Of a DNA stretch of 62,166 nucleotides, positions 34,501 through 46,047 are shown one piece after another. Numbering within the stretch: position 1 is the stretch's first letter; the number at the start of each line of letters is the position of its first letter. The stretch spans positions 1-62,166 of the forward strand of contig JAYMGJ010000611.1 of the NCBI GenBank assembly GCA_037178675.1, in the 5' to 3' direction. Source of the stretch: Scleroderma bovista. Taxonomy: Eukaryota; Basidiomycota; Agaricomycetes; Boletales; Sclerodermataceae. Under the pieces are notes generated by a model. The model searched no databases. It was given only the letters and a program-made list of their open reading frames with translations, and was not told the origin of the DNA. The position numbers and the translations under genes are program-made.

Positions 34501-37500
34501 TAACTATATTAGAATTTACCTTGTCATAAACCATAAGAGAAGGGAAACCAGGGGTCCCCTGCGTATGTATAACTTTAATGATCTGGGCACAGTAATCGGC
34601 GTCCATAGGGGATAAGACACATCTTGGCTGGATGCAATGTTCGATGATGGCGGAAGCTAGTACAGCAGATCGATGCTCGACTGTGTCCAACAGTAAGAAA
34701 CAAATGTTCGTAGCTCATAAATTAACCTACCATGGGCAAACCAGTGGTATTTCTCCCGTGCAAGACGTTTCAGCGTGAAGACCCTCGACTCCGCCTGCTC
34801 CTTGAATTCCTGCGCAAGTGTATTGACAAAAGCATTGTATCGATCGCGCCTAGCTCGGTGTGCACTGGCCGTGAGTCTCTTCGACCGATCAGCGGAACGG
34901 TCTGCACTGATGTATTTCGCGTCTTCTTGATGACTCAAGGTACGAAGTGCAGCGCATTCATCATCGTACCGCGCAGATGGCGGTGCAAGATCGTACATCG
35001 ACAATTGCCAGAACGTAAGATAAAATCCAGGTCTGCAAGAATATGAGCAATCAGAGAAGGTGTCGGAGTAACACATACCCAATGACATCTATGGCACTGC
35101 TTCTGGCCACCTTTCTCACATCGTCAAAGAGTGCTTCGAGTTCCGGAATCCAGGGACGCTAGAATAGTTGCATCAGAACTCCTTGCGCATCGAAATCAAG
35201 AAACGGATTACCTCGGCCGTCGGCGTGACTGCTTCTGCCTCCACATCCATAGCAGAGTCCTCCCCATGACCCTCCCCTGATGAATATCTTTGATCCTGGT
35301 CTCGCGCGGTGTTCGTGGCATTAGCACCATCGACTCGAGGCGTCGTAGCAGGGTCGCGCTTGGCTGCGGCGAGACGAGCCTTGAGACGTTTCTCTGCTTC
35401 TTCATTCGCGACACGTTCTCTTTCCTGCATCGACAACGCCGTTTTCTAATAAATCATCAGTGATAGTGTCAACCACCGGGCAGTCACTTTCTTACTAAAA
35501 GAGTGTGGTTAAGCATCGGTCTGATGATCTGCATACAGAGCGGTGCAGAAATTCCATACAGGTCTCCCAGATCAGCCAGCGGCGGCAGTATCTTCTTCGC
35601 GTAATCCTCGGGGGGAATCACCGCGGGAGAATTAAGAAGCTCCAAATATTGCAAGAGAACACCATGAATCTGAATTCAAGCCACTTCTGAGACCATGAAG
35701 CGAGGACGACGTGACGCGCAACCTACAGTGTCGAACAGGCTTGCGAGCGATTTCAGAGGGGCATCTGGGGCCCGGAATATACAAGACTGACGCTGTTGAG
35801 CAACTTGAATCAAAAGCGGTAGCGCGAGATTGGTCTCTAGCAGAGTCTTCCCTAAGCGATGAGGACCCTTGAGAACCGCGTCGCTAGGATCTAAACGAGC
35901 GCCTCGAGTCGTAGAAGCAACGGCTTCAATGCGTAAAGCAGGACCACCAGCCATGGCAGATATCTGCGCATCGGACATACTCGGAAGGGGTTCGATGCCC
36001 GCCATCTTCCAAATAAGCTCCTTAAGCACGACAATTTCAGTTGTCTGCCCATTGTACAACTGGTGTACAACGTATTTCAGCATGGGAGACAGGTCGGCAC
36101 TGTACCGGCGGAACAACATGCCAGTGAAAGAAGCGAGACCTTTAACTATTAGACACGAGTTACAAAAAGAAACTGAACGGTGACTTACTTTGCAGCCAGT
36201 CGGAAATATTCACGCCATCATCCTTTACTCGGTTCTTGTGCGGGTTGGAGAGCGCGTCCAATATAACAAACACCAGGACATCAAATCCCATGTTTGTAAC
36301 ATATCTGAGTGCCTGGATAACTACGCTAGCGAGGTTGTCGTATGCCATAATCTGGTTCACTGCATTCGTGAAGAATATGCAAGGATTGGAGTGAGCCAAC
36401 TTCGCAACGGTTCCAGAGAGCGTGTCAATTGTGTTATGCGACAACCGCCTCAAGATACCTTTCGACTCGCGGTCGGCCTGCACCTGTCGGAAGCGTAACT
36501 CAGGATTAGAAGTATACGTGCGTGATCTCCACTCTCCATAAAGTCTCCAACGAGCAGTCGTTTCGAACTGGCGGATGACGTTCCAAATTTCCACGGTACA
36601 TACAGCATTGCCTCGGATGAGAGGAAGAGCAGGGAGGAAATACTTTCTGAGAAGTTTGTACCAGAAAAGCCGCACGGGATGGTTTGCGTCGGGCTCCACA
36701 GAAGGTCTCTTTGTGACAGGATCCAAAGGCACCTATGTAACCGAGTTTGGCAAGTCCAACTAGCATCGAATCAAATCGCGTACCGTTGTCATCAGCTGAG
36801 ACCGCCCTAGACGAGTCACCTTGGATACGAACAATGGGTCACGAGAGATGTGTGGTCCAATGAAACTCATGATTGGTTCGATGACATCCACCAGATCGTC
36901 GAAAGTCGTTGCGACCGGCACCCGCTCCGGCCAGTCTGGAAAGAAGAATACAAAATCGGTTGAAGCGGTACTCGGGGGTGTTGGCGCGATCAATGTGAGC
37001 TGAGGCTTGCGAGTCGGGACGCTGATGACACCACTTGGACCAAACCTTGCACGAGGTCGTGTGAAGCTGGGGTTCCGTTCTTTTAAAACGAAGGTCGAGT
37101 CGTACAGCGGCGCGATTGAGTGTCGAATGTTTCTGAGCATCAAGTCTGCGATCTCAGTGTGCGCATCAACTAGCCATGGAAACTTGGACATGATGGCTAT
37201 GGCGGGCCGCAGAGCACCGACTGCCAGCAGTGAGGCAACGAGACCCGCTTTCTGATTCGGTTCTTTGAAGGCGGAGGGCTTTTTTGCCTCCTCCACTGCG
37301 TCCGCACGTGGCTTAGCCGGGGTCGCAGATTCCAATGGCCCGGCCATCGCCAATTGACTCATTTTCGCTTCTGCGATGCGCTCTTGCACTTGCGCTTGGT
37401 AATCCTGTCTGTATGATTCCATATTTTCGTCTAACGGAGACAACTACAACTCAAAATGAGACGACGGCCACCAAGGGAACCTGAAGTAACGCACATGGGG

Positions 37501-38916
37501 ATAAAGGTCGTCAAGTGTTATAAAGCTTTCGCGAATAAGGATGGCAGCCGTGAGGTATAAGTTCCGTTGCGACTGCTCATTGGCGTCGGGAGACTGCAAA
37601 GTGTGAGAGATCACATCGAGGAAATACAGCACAATAGCAAACCTGATAATGAGCAAACTTAAAGCCGAGTACCTGTGCAAGTACTTGTGACCCTGTCTCC
37701 CTTGTTACAGGAGTCGACTCTGTGCTAGTAGCTGATTCCGCTATTTGCAAGATTTCGTCGATGGTCTTCCCTCGATATAGATCTGTTAGAGGGTCGGTCG
37801 TCATACAAGTGTCCGACGTTACATCCGCACGCCGTTTGTAAGAACCCGCCCAAGGTGAAAACGAAAGGAGACAGAGGAGAAAATGGTAGTGAGTGGCAAT
37901 GTTGACGGTTAAAACATCCAAGATAATGTCGAGAGCGCGATTTGGGTCCAGGTCAAAATAGCCGATAAGGCTCATCACCTTGGCCCATACTACACGTGCC
38001 CGCTCCTGTATGGCCGCGAAGGTTTCCGTTGGCCGAGCGTCAACCGAAGAATGTGGAGCACCCAGAGAGCTTGTAAGCTCTACAGTAAGTTTGCCATAAC
38101 CCTCTGTCTGTTCACGAAGTAGGTTGAACTTGTTTTGCTTGTAGCTATGCAAGTGCATGAGCATCTTGAACCCCTCCCCCAGTGTCCGTTATGGCACTTA
38201 CAATAACCCAGTCCGAGTTCGTATTTCCTTCTTGTCAAATGCAGACCTATCAATGATCAGACCGATGCTAGCAAGGAGCGAAACGTCAAGTCGTTCTCTG
38301 CAGACCGCGACACCAATGATGTTTGCAAACTTATCACGTGGCGCATGGTAAGAGCTGAGTCAATCAAGAAAAGAAACTGCGCTCACCAAAAGCCTCCTGA
38401 CTAAGTCTGCAAGAAGTTCCTTGTCCTGTTCTGCAGCTTGCTTGGCCTGTAAGGCCCTGGAAGCATCTTTGGACTCCTGGCTGGCAGGCTCATGGTCTGG
38501 AGCTGCCAGAATGACCTTCGAATCCGCCAATAATTCGTCCAGATGAGCATCAGTAGACCAAATAAGGTCGACAAGCAATTCTCCATGGACACCGTTGTTC
38601 GTCGAACGTTCGCGTTGCACGGATGAGGATGGTAAAGAAAGCACCGACTGAATGAAATTAACCAAAGCGTGAGGAGTAAGCGGAGGCTTCGACGACCAGG
38701 TCTTCAGCATAGAAAACAGGAGCTTTTGATAGGCCGCATTTAATGTCGCAACGTCACTGGGATCCGTTGGGTTCCAATGGGGAGAAATGAGAAAATTGCG
38801 ACTTGAAAAAGTGTGGGTGTAGAATAACGAGACATACAGCAAGATACGCACCATTCAGCCTCGCCACCCTTCGACCAAGTCGTTAAGTGCTTCGTGACCT
38901 TGTCAATGACATCCAT
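31512..38916 (-). CDS. THO2: THO complex subunit 2 (THO2/THOC2)
   Basis: The scaffold of the THO complex, which couples transcription to mRNA packaging and export in the nucleus. It is read through many exons: MDVIDKVTKHLTTWSKGG at the start; CRERLDVSLLASIGLIIDRS, KEIRTRTG and YKQNKFNLLREQTEGYGKL; VMSLIGYFDLDPNRALDIIL; NHPVRLFWYKLLRKYFLPAL; MLKYVVHQLYNGQTTEIVVL; and the Tho2 domain with PLMDADYC-like sequence (VLSPMDADYCAQIIKVIHTQ), then SEYEAKNYGRFLLGILGDLW. The C-terminal ~600 residues are disordered and basic, with an Arg-Asp/Arg-Glu tract (32521-32716). The last intron seems to use a GC donor (31694-31748), giving the end SQPPKRPRINRHR and stop 31512-31514. The start is the ATG at 38914-38916; an upstream exon is not excluded. 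Confidence 0.88.
32521..32716. repeat. Arg-Asp/Arg-Glu coding low-complexity tract in THO2
   Basis: The tract is built from degenerate 6-base words (cggtca, cgatcc, cgctcc and relatives) that on the minus strand encode RDRDRD, RERDRE and similar dipeptides. It resembles an RS-like or RD-rich tail used for RNA or protein contacts in splicing and export factors. It is a coding repeat, not a separate element. Confidence 0.7.
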
Positions 38917-40082
38917 AGCCACAAGCACCAACGAGTGCGCGGCAAGAGTTGTACACTGCTTGCCGGCAAGCCGCCACAGATGGATTTGTGGTTGCTTGTT
39001 GTTGCTTGTTGACCAAACCCTTTTGTTTCAAACAACATCATGAGACACTGCCACAGTACTAGAAGTTCACGACGGCACCCGTGTGTACGACTGCGTTTTA
39101 GATGTGGACTAGTAGAAGACTCGATCTCTTTGGGGGAGCACATATACGTGTGCGTGATATTTACCGATGAGGCATGACAGGGGGCCTCAATGTCAATACG
39201 CTACCTATAGAGGTACAGTACATCTCCTTCAACAAGTCATTCGCCCAGTTAGATCTTGTTGCTCTGAAGGAAGATACACACCAGGTTTGATCGTTGGCTT
39301 TCTGGATTAGCTGAGGTATGAATCTATGCATGAGAAAGTGAGGCCTGCAGCTCTCTTTCCTCTTGTCGCAGTCATCAAGCCCGGTGGCCTCGACGAGCCT
39401 ATCACTTCCTTCCCACCCTCTTTTCCAGGTCCGTGCGACATCTCGAACGATCCTCCGTGTTGTTCTCGCCCTTTTTCGCCCGACGCGACATTCTCGAGTC
39501 TTCCAACTCCCCGGCCAACGCTGACCTGTTTGGTGCCCGTGCCACCCCCGGTACTGTGTAGTCATTTCGGGCCGGAAACCCTCCGTGTTTCATCACCTCT
39601 TTAGTCCACTCCTGTATCTACATCTTGCAGAATTCGCTCGTGTTGCTCTCCATCTCCACTATCTACCGAAAGTCGATAGGCATAGAATCTCAAAGTCGAA
39701 TACCGAAATGGTAAGTAAACACGCGGTGAGCTTGCTGGAAGTCACAAGGTACGCACGTTGTGCTGGGTGATGCCAAGACAACGTGCCACGTCCACGACTT
39801 CGAGTTCACATCTGGTGGGCAGTAACCTCACAGTACTATGGAGTTGGGCTCAGAATAGATCCATCATGGCTATGTAGCCCGCCGTGCTCTGGCCCAAGCT
39901 GCTCGGGTATCCAGCAATTTCCGAGCAGGGCATCTGTACATGTTTTATGGCCACATTACATACTAGTCCAGGGCAACCTCATGTGAAGAGGTTGCCATTC
40001 ACACACCCCAGGCAGCGCCCAGCGGTGCAACTCTTAAAATGCAGACCTCTTGCCAAGCTTCTCCCCGTCTCCATCCCCAGAC
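38917..40082. other. Region without a confident gene between THO2 and the first exchanger gene
   Basis: About 1.17 kb. The minus strand at 39160-39600 has open frames (for example one coding for NDQTWCVSSFRATRSNWAND) and the plus strand has one at 39326-39604, but none shows a known motif or a splice pattern that I could close. From about 39776 onward the sequence is homologous to 42245-42527, the upstream flank of the second exchanger gene. A small unrecognised gene at 39.1-39.6 kb is possible. Confidence 0.4.
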
Positions 40083-41977
40083 ATGTCCGCAGACGACGAG
40101 GTGTACCCTAGCCTCCCCACAGTCCGTGATGTCGAGCAGGGAATGAAGAAGCGTTGGGATCGCTTCTCCCGCAAGGGCAAGAAAAACGTCGGCGTGCTCA
40201 AGAGCATCAAGAACATCTATACATGTTCTTGTGAGTCCTTGGACATCAATTACATAGGTTTTGTCCAGCTGACGAAGTGGTCATTTCCAGGGCTCAATGT
40301 ATTACTTCTCGCAACACCCATAGCATGGTATGCCCATTTCCATCACGAATGGCACTACACAGTCGTCTTTGCCCGTGGGTGTTTCCTTGCGCGATTGCGT
40401 AGTGGAAAGTAAAACAAATTCCACAGTGTGCTTCATCGCCATTATTCCTCATGAAAAACTGTTCGACTACTATGGTGAACAAATGAAGCTTTATCTCGGG
40501 AAAGACGTGGGTGATCTCCTGACCATCACACTCAACAAGTATGTGCCCGATATCGATTACGCGAGGCTTAACCGACATATGCAACAGTGTCGTCGAGGCA
40601 ACTCTTGCGATCATCTTGCTTAACAAGTGCAGGTGAATACATGCAGTCTCAATTCCGGTGATGACTATCTGAGGTTTGTAGCTTGAAGCTGTTACAATCA
40701 ACCATCACGGGTGCGTACATGGAATCCAAATTGAACATCGGTTTTTGAACTATCCTTCACCAGGTGTCGTCCTTTTGCACCTCCTGCTTGTCCCTGGTGC
40801 GGCTTTCTTCACCGGTGGAGCTCGGATATGGGAACAAGACCTTCATCCTGCCCATACTCAACTCAATCACAGCTTACTAACTGTGGGGTAAGTAGCCCGC
40901 AGACTGCGTGCTCACTAATAGTCATACTTTCATCAGTGTCCTGGCCCTTCTTCTCCCCGCTGCTTTCTTTGCTGCCATCGATGGAACGTCGAGCATCACC
41001 TCCGTGGTCGGTGATGGGGAGTCTGTTGACACAGTTAAAGCCCATTTTCTTAGCATCAGCAGAGGTCTTGCAGTGATACTTCTCGTAATGTAAACCTCTT
41101 TTCTTTGGACGCGATCGTTTGGTCTCACCTTTCTCTTAGCTATATCGGATCCCGTATATATTACCATAATCCTCCGGGAGAAGGTCACAACATGCTCACT
41201 CATCCCGACGCGCCAGCGGGACTCAGAGATACAGAAGACAAGTTGGCACAGACAGAGCCTGAAGTCAACCAATGGGTCTGCATTGCCTTCCTCACTTTAA
41301 ATGTTGGAATCATGGCTGCCACTGCTGAATGGGTAGGTTCTGGATTTTGACTTGCACGTTGTTATGTTGACTTGGATGCAGCTGGTTGACAGTATCGAAA
41401 CCTTCAGGGAGCATTCCCACATCACCCAGGAGTGGTTTGGAATTGTTCTTCTCCCAATCGTATCGTTTTCAGCGGACGGTGCCGTCGCCGTTGGCTACTT
41501 CATCAAGCGTACTGTGAGCCACTTGCTGAAGCTTAAGAAGCCCGAACCGCCGACAACACTGGCCAAAGCCGAGGCTATTGATTTGAGTATCCAATTCCTG
41601 TTATTCTGGACCCCATTCGTAATGTTACTCGGCTGGTGGTCGAACAAGCCGTTCAACCTGTTGTTTGGTGAGTAGCATCCACTTGATGCCGCATCCCCTC
41701 GAATAACTGATGTCTATTCCTCTAGACTTCTTCGAGGTAGGGATGCTCCTCGGGGCATGCTTCCTAGTCAACTATGTCACCCAAGATGCGAAGACAAACT
41801 GGATCGAGGGCTTAATTTTACTGTGCTTCTATGTTATGATAGTGAGTGGGTTAGTGTCCTAAAGGGTTCAATGTACTGAGCGGCTATGGTATCAAGGTAT
41901 TGTGCACTTGGTACTATGAGGGGGAACCTGTAATCGCCGAATTCCTTCGGTGCCCTGGGCAGACTGTGACCGAGTGA
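40083..41977 (+). CDS. Atypical vacuolar Ca2+/H+ exchanger (CAX/VCX1 family), copy A
   Basis: CAX proteins move Ca2+ into the vacuole in exchange for protons, using two inverted alpha-repeats, each with a conserved Glu. Visible here in order are RDVEQGMKKRWDRFSRKG, a first membrane segment (LNVLLLATPIAWYAHF), IAIIPHEKLFDYYGEQMKLY, alpha-1 NNVVEATLAIILL (Glu kept), LLHLLLVPGVAFFTGGARIW, LALLLPAAFFAA, GLAVILLVIYIGSRIYY, an acidic loop, TAEWLVDSIE, alpha-2 PIVSFSADGAVAVGYF, LLFWTPFVMLLGWW and FLVNYVTQDAKTNWIEG. In typical CAX proteins alpha-2 reads PIVGNAAEH; here the Asn is lost and the Glu is Asp (codon 41475-41477). About 11 membrane segments and ten short introns. It could be a diverged exchanger with changed transport or a non-transporting relative. 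The partner copy lies 2.4 kb downstream. Confidence 0.82.
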
Positions 41978-42128
41978 TGTCTCATGCTAAGGTGCTTGAT
42001 TTGTGATGTGTTGTTGAAGATTCTTGCTTAAACCACCTTCATTTTTGAATTACCTACAATGTGCACTCTCTATTAGCATTGTCTATACCCAACAATGATG
42101 TATTCTCACTGAAGGACACACTGCTGAT

Positions 42129-42229
42129 TTAATCGATGAACGGGCCGTCTAGTTTATCACCAGATATCTTCCTCCGAGATCTTCAACTGCACATTGGATA
42201 ACAGTAGTCACCTCGCTTCGGATGTGATT
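42129..42229 (-). pseudogene. Broken duplicate of the 3' end of the tafazzin gene
   Basis: This stretch matches 44568-44669, the last ~33 codons of the tafazzin gene, at clearly more than 80% by eye. It has one base fewer at 42171-42177 (cctccgag versus cctccccag), which shifts the frame, so it cannot encode the tafazzin C-terminus. No upstream tafazzin sequence is present. It is a passenger carried in the tandem duplication. Confidence 0.85.
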
Positions 42230-42244
42230 TTTGTCACTGTTGGT

Positions 42245-44669
42245 CACAACTACCTGCCACATCCATGACTCCGAATTCACAACTGGTTGGCCTGCAGTGC
42301 CCTCACTGGAGTTGGGCTCAGAATAGATCCATCATGGATATTATGGGCTCCATCCAGCAATTTCCGAACGCCGAGTGCCGGGATCAATGTTTTATGGCCC
42401 CGTTACGGGGCAGGATTCCTCATGGGAAGTCGTAATTCACACACCACAGGTAACGCCCAGCTGCGCCGGTGCAACTCTTACAATGCAGACCTCTGGGCCA
42501 GCCTCTCCCCTTCTCCATCCTCCAGACATGTCTGCAGACGACGAGGTGTACCCTAATCTCCCCACAGTTCGGGATGTCGAGAAGGGAATGAAGCAGCGTT
42601 GGGACCGCTTCTCCCGCAAGGGCAAGAAAAACGTCGGTGTGCTCAAGAGCATCAAGAACATCTATACATGTTCTTGTGAGTCCTTGGCCATCTACTAGGT
42701 TTTGTCCAGCTGACGAAGTGGTCATTTCCAGGGCTCAACATATTACTTCTCCTAACACCTGTAGCATGGTGGGCCCATTTCTCTAATGAATTGCACTACT
42801 CAGTCATCTTTGCCTGTGGGTGTTTCCTTGCGCGATTTCGTAGTGGAAAGTAAACCGAAACTCTACAGTGTGCTTCGTTGCCATTATTCCTCATGAAAAA
42901 CTGTTCGACTACTATGGTGAACAAATGAAGCTTTATCTCGGGAAAGACATGGGCGATGTCCTGACCATCACGCTCAACAAGTATGTGTCTCCGATATTGA
43001 TTACGCGAGGCTTAACCGACATATGTAACAGTGTCGTCGAGGCAACTCTTGCGATCGTCTTGCTTGACAAGTGCAGGTGAATACATGCAATCTCAAATCT
43101 GGTGATGACTATCTGAGGTTTGTAGCTTGAAGCTGTTACAATCAACCATCACGGGTGCGTACATGGAATCCAAATTGAACATCGGTTTTTTGAACTATCC
43201 TTCACCAGGTGTCGTCCTTTTGCACCTCCTGCTTGTCCCCGGTGTGGCTTTCTTCACCGGTGGAGCTCGGATATGGGAACAAGACCTTCATCCTGCCCAT
43301 ACTCAACTCAATCACAGCTTACTAACTGTGGGGTAAGTAGCCCGCAGACTGCGTGCTCACTAATAGTCATACTTTCATCAGTGTCCTGGCCCTTCTTCTC
43401 CCCGCTACTTTTTATGCCGCCATTGGTGGAACGTCGAGCATCACCTCCGTGGTCGGTGATGGGGAGTCTGTTGACACAGTTAAAGCCCATTTTCTTAGCA
43501 TCAGCAGAGGTCTTGCAGTGATACTTCTCGTAATGTAAACCATCTTTTCTTTGGGCGCGATCGTTTGGTCTCACCTTTCTCTTAGCTATATCGGATCCCG
43601 TATATATTACCATAATCCTCCGGGAGAGGGTCACAACATGCTCTCTCACCCCGACGCGCCAGCGGGACTCAGAGATACAGAAGACAAGCTGGCACAGACA
43701 GAGCCTGAAGTCAACCAATGGGTCTGCATTGCCTTCCTCGTTTGTAATGTTGGAATCATGGCTGCCACTGCTGTGTGGGTAGGTTCTGGATTTTGACTTG
43801 CACGTTGTCATGTTGACTTGGATGCAGCTGGTTGACAGTATCGAAGTTGTCCAGACACGTACCAACATCACCCAGGAGTGGTTTGGAATTGTTCTTCTTC
43901 CAATTGTATCGTTTTCAGCGGACGGTGCCGTCGCCGTTGGCTACTTCATCAAGCGTACTGTGAGCCACTTGCTGAAGCGTAAGAAGCCCGAACCGCCGAC
44001 AACACTGGCCAAAGCCGAGGCTATTGATTTGAGCATCCAATTCCTGTTATACTGGACTCCATTCGTCACGTTACTCGGCTGGTGGTTGAACAAGCCGTTC
44101 AACCTGTTGTTTGGTGAGTGGCATCCACTTGATCCCGCGTCCCCTTGAATAACTGATATCTATTCCTCTAGACCTCTTCGAGGTAGGGCTGCTCCTTGGG
44201 GCATGTTTCCTAGTCAACTATGTCACCCAAGATGCAAAGACAAACTGGATCGAGGGCTTAATTTTACTGTGCTTCTACGTTATGATAGTGAGTGGATTAG
44301 TGTCTTAAAGGGTTCGACATATTGAGCAGCTACGGTATCAAGGTATTGTGCACTTGGTACTACGAGGGAGAGTCCGCAGTCGGCGAGTTCCTTCAGTGCC
44401 CTGGGCAGACTGTGACCGAGTGATGTCTCATGCTAAGGTGCTTTGTTTGTGTTGAAGATTCTTGCTCAAACTACTCCAGCTTCATTTATGAATTACACAT
44501 GTGCACTCTATTGAACATGGACTATACCCAACAATGATGTATTCTCACTGAAGGACATACTACTAATTTAGTCGATCAGTGGGCCATCTAGTTTATCACC
44601 AGATATCTTCCTCCCCAGATCTTCAACTGCACATTGGATAACAGCAGTCACCTCGCTTCGGGTGCGATT
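42245..44669 (+). repeat. Right unit of the ~2.4-kb direct tandem duplication
   Basis: Homologous to 39776-42229. It ends inside the intact tafazzin gene, whose remaining sequence continues to the right, so this unit has kept the original junction. Confidence 0.9.
42528..44423 (+). CDS. Atypical vacuolar Ca2+/H+ exchanger (CAX/VCX1 family), copy B
   Basis: Tandem paralogue of the gene at 40083, with the same exon-intron layout and the same ending GQTVTE. The start ATG (42528) and MSADDEVYPNLPTVRDVEKG align with copy A. The alpha-1 motif is NNVVEATLAIVLL. Alpha-2 again lacks the canonical Asn and Glu (SFSADG, Asp codon 43921-43923). Copy B has further changes at well-conserved spots: the Glu of TAEWLVDSI is Val (TAVW, codon 43773-43775), and AAFFAAID is ATFYAAIG. 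The first membrane segment (LNILLLLTPVAWWAHFSNE) is the most diverged part. No frameshift or early stop is seen once introns are removed, so it is probably expressed as protein, but its transport activity is doubtful. Confidence 0.8.
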
Positions 44670-45806
44670 CACCTGGGTTTTGTGCATAGCATGTTGCCGA
44701 GGATACTCTTCACTGGTAATTTCAGCTGTTCTGAGCTGTAATTCTTCACCGACAGCAGGGGTGTTGATAGAACTGTGTTTCTGTGTGCTCGCATCATGTC
44801 GAAGGACATCCAGAAGAGCAGAGATCCTTTCTGAGGGTATTGGGTCTCCAAATGCAACTCCGAGCTTTATGCCAGGCTTGGGGAAATATTTATACGGAGA
44901 TGGGCGGCCTTGCGGCATCAATTTATCGAAGCCTGGGTCCGAGGTAAGCCTCACAAGGGATGGAGAACAGCGAGATTTGTACCAGTCAGCCACATGGGTA
45001 TTATGAGTGGTGGAACGTTGGCATCCATTACAATGCGACCGCTGCATGCACCAGCTCAGATAAATCCCAATACCTATACAGAAGAGATGCGACACCCACA
45101 CGCCCCATTTGAATCGCGTTAGATGTGTTATGCCGTTTGTTTGTGGATACCAAGCGGGCTGGCGGACCACGCCTTCCGAGAAGAGATGAACCTAACTCTG
45201 CATTGAGCAACCGCTGCGAGCAAAGGAAAAGGTAGCAGACCCAATGACCCTGATTAAGCCTGTCTATTGCTGTATCGACCGCGGGCTGGAAAACACCCTT
45301 CCCACGGAAGGTTTCTATGACCTGACCATTACGAAAAAGAGCAGAGAAAACACTTCCTGGCCGGAGTGCGGGTCAAGAATGACGAATTCGAAGATATTGC
45401 CATCTCCGTCGACTCACGGATTAGTGAATAGAATATCCGATGCGCCCAACACCCACCGTCTTGTGTCGGGGCTCAGATAGGACCGCGCTGGGAGTGCGCC
45501 CCATATGATAGGGTCGTCCAGGCTAGGTATTGGGGAGATAAGAAAGGCAAACGTTTCGATGGAGTACGTACGTGGATAAATGATTAGAAACTACCCTCCA
45601 AATGAGTGTAGTTGTGCGCCCCACGAGGCAAAGCAAAACGCACCAGTGACCACGCCTTGCCCCAATTTGCGCCTCATTTTGCATTGCAGAGCGTCTAGCA
45701 ATACGGAGAGGTTGCTGACAGTGATCGAGCAGAGACCTGAGTTGAGAAAGGCCTTGCAAGTGAGACCAACTGTCGCGAAGGCTGCCGTCGACAGCAGCTG
45801 GGACAT
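44568..45806 (-). CDS. TAZ1: Tafazzin, cardiolipin-remodelling acyltransferase
   Basis: Tafazzin exchanges acyl chains between phospholipids to mature cardiolipin in mitochondrial membranes. Exons joined on the minus strand give MSQLLSTAAFATVGLTCKAF, then RRKLGQGVVTVSNHLSTLDD with the HX4D acyltransferase motif, PIIWGALPARSYLS, RRWVLGASDILFTNP, FRNGQVIETFRGKGVFQPA, NQGHWVHLFPEGKVNQPAW (FPEG motif), LTRFKWGVSRILMEAP and VPPIIIPMWLTGFDKLMP, then a short C-terminal tail ending GPLID. The residues VSNHLST come from a 19-nt microexon (45572-45590), so the HX4D motif is split between exons. The stop is at 44568-44570. The last ~100 bp were copied into the left duplication unit. Confidence 0.9.
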
Positions 45807-46047
45807 CAGACAGATGGACGTTCACGATATGAGACCTGTCCCATGTCAATGACTGCCTATTCGGGAAGCCATCAGAAGCAGCTGACTAAGCCATGTTATA
45901 GAGCAGTCCCATCACAGCCAAATCCACCAGACCAGATACATACACACCGCATAGGACTCGCTTCGCCCGCCCTCGCCACGACGCGCGACGTCAAGGTCCA
46001 CTTCCCCGGTGCTGTGCGCCACTGCTAAGCCTTGTATCGGCTCCTTT
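45807..46047. promoter_or_regulatory. Short divergent region, tafazzin and a small gene
   Basis: 241 bp between the tafazzin ATG and the ATG of the possible small peptide gene. No distinct motif seen. Confidence 0.3.

Larger units (their letters stand above)
39776..42229 (+). repeat. Left unit of a ~2.4-kb direct tandem duplication
   Basis: Matches 42245-44669 along its whole length, including the upstream flank (shared words such as tggagttgggctcagaata), all exons, introns and the 3' flank. It holds one exchanger gene and, at its right end, a copy of the last ~100 bp of the convergent tafazzin gene. Confidence 0.9.
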
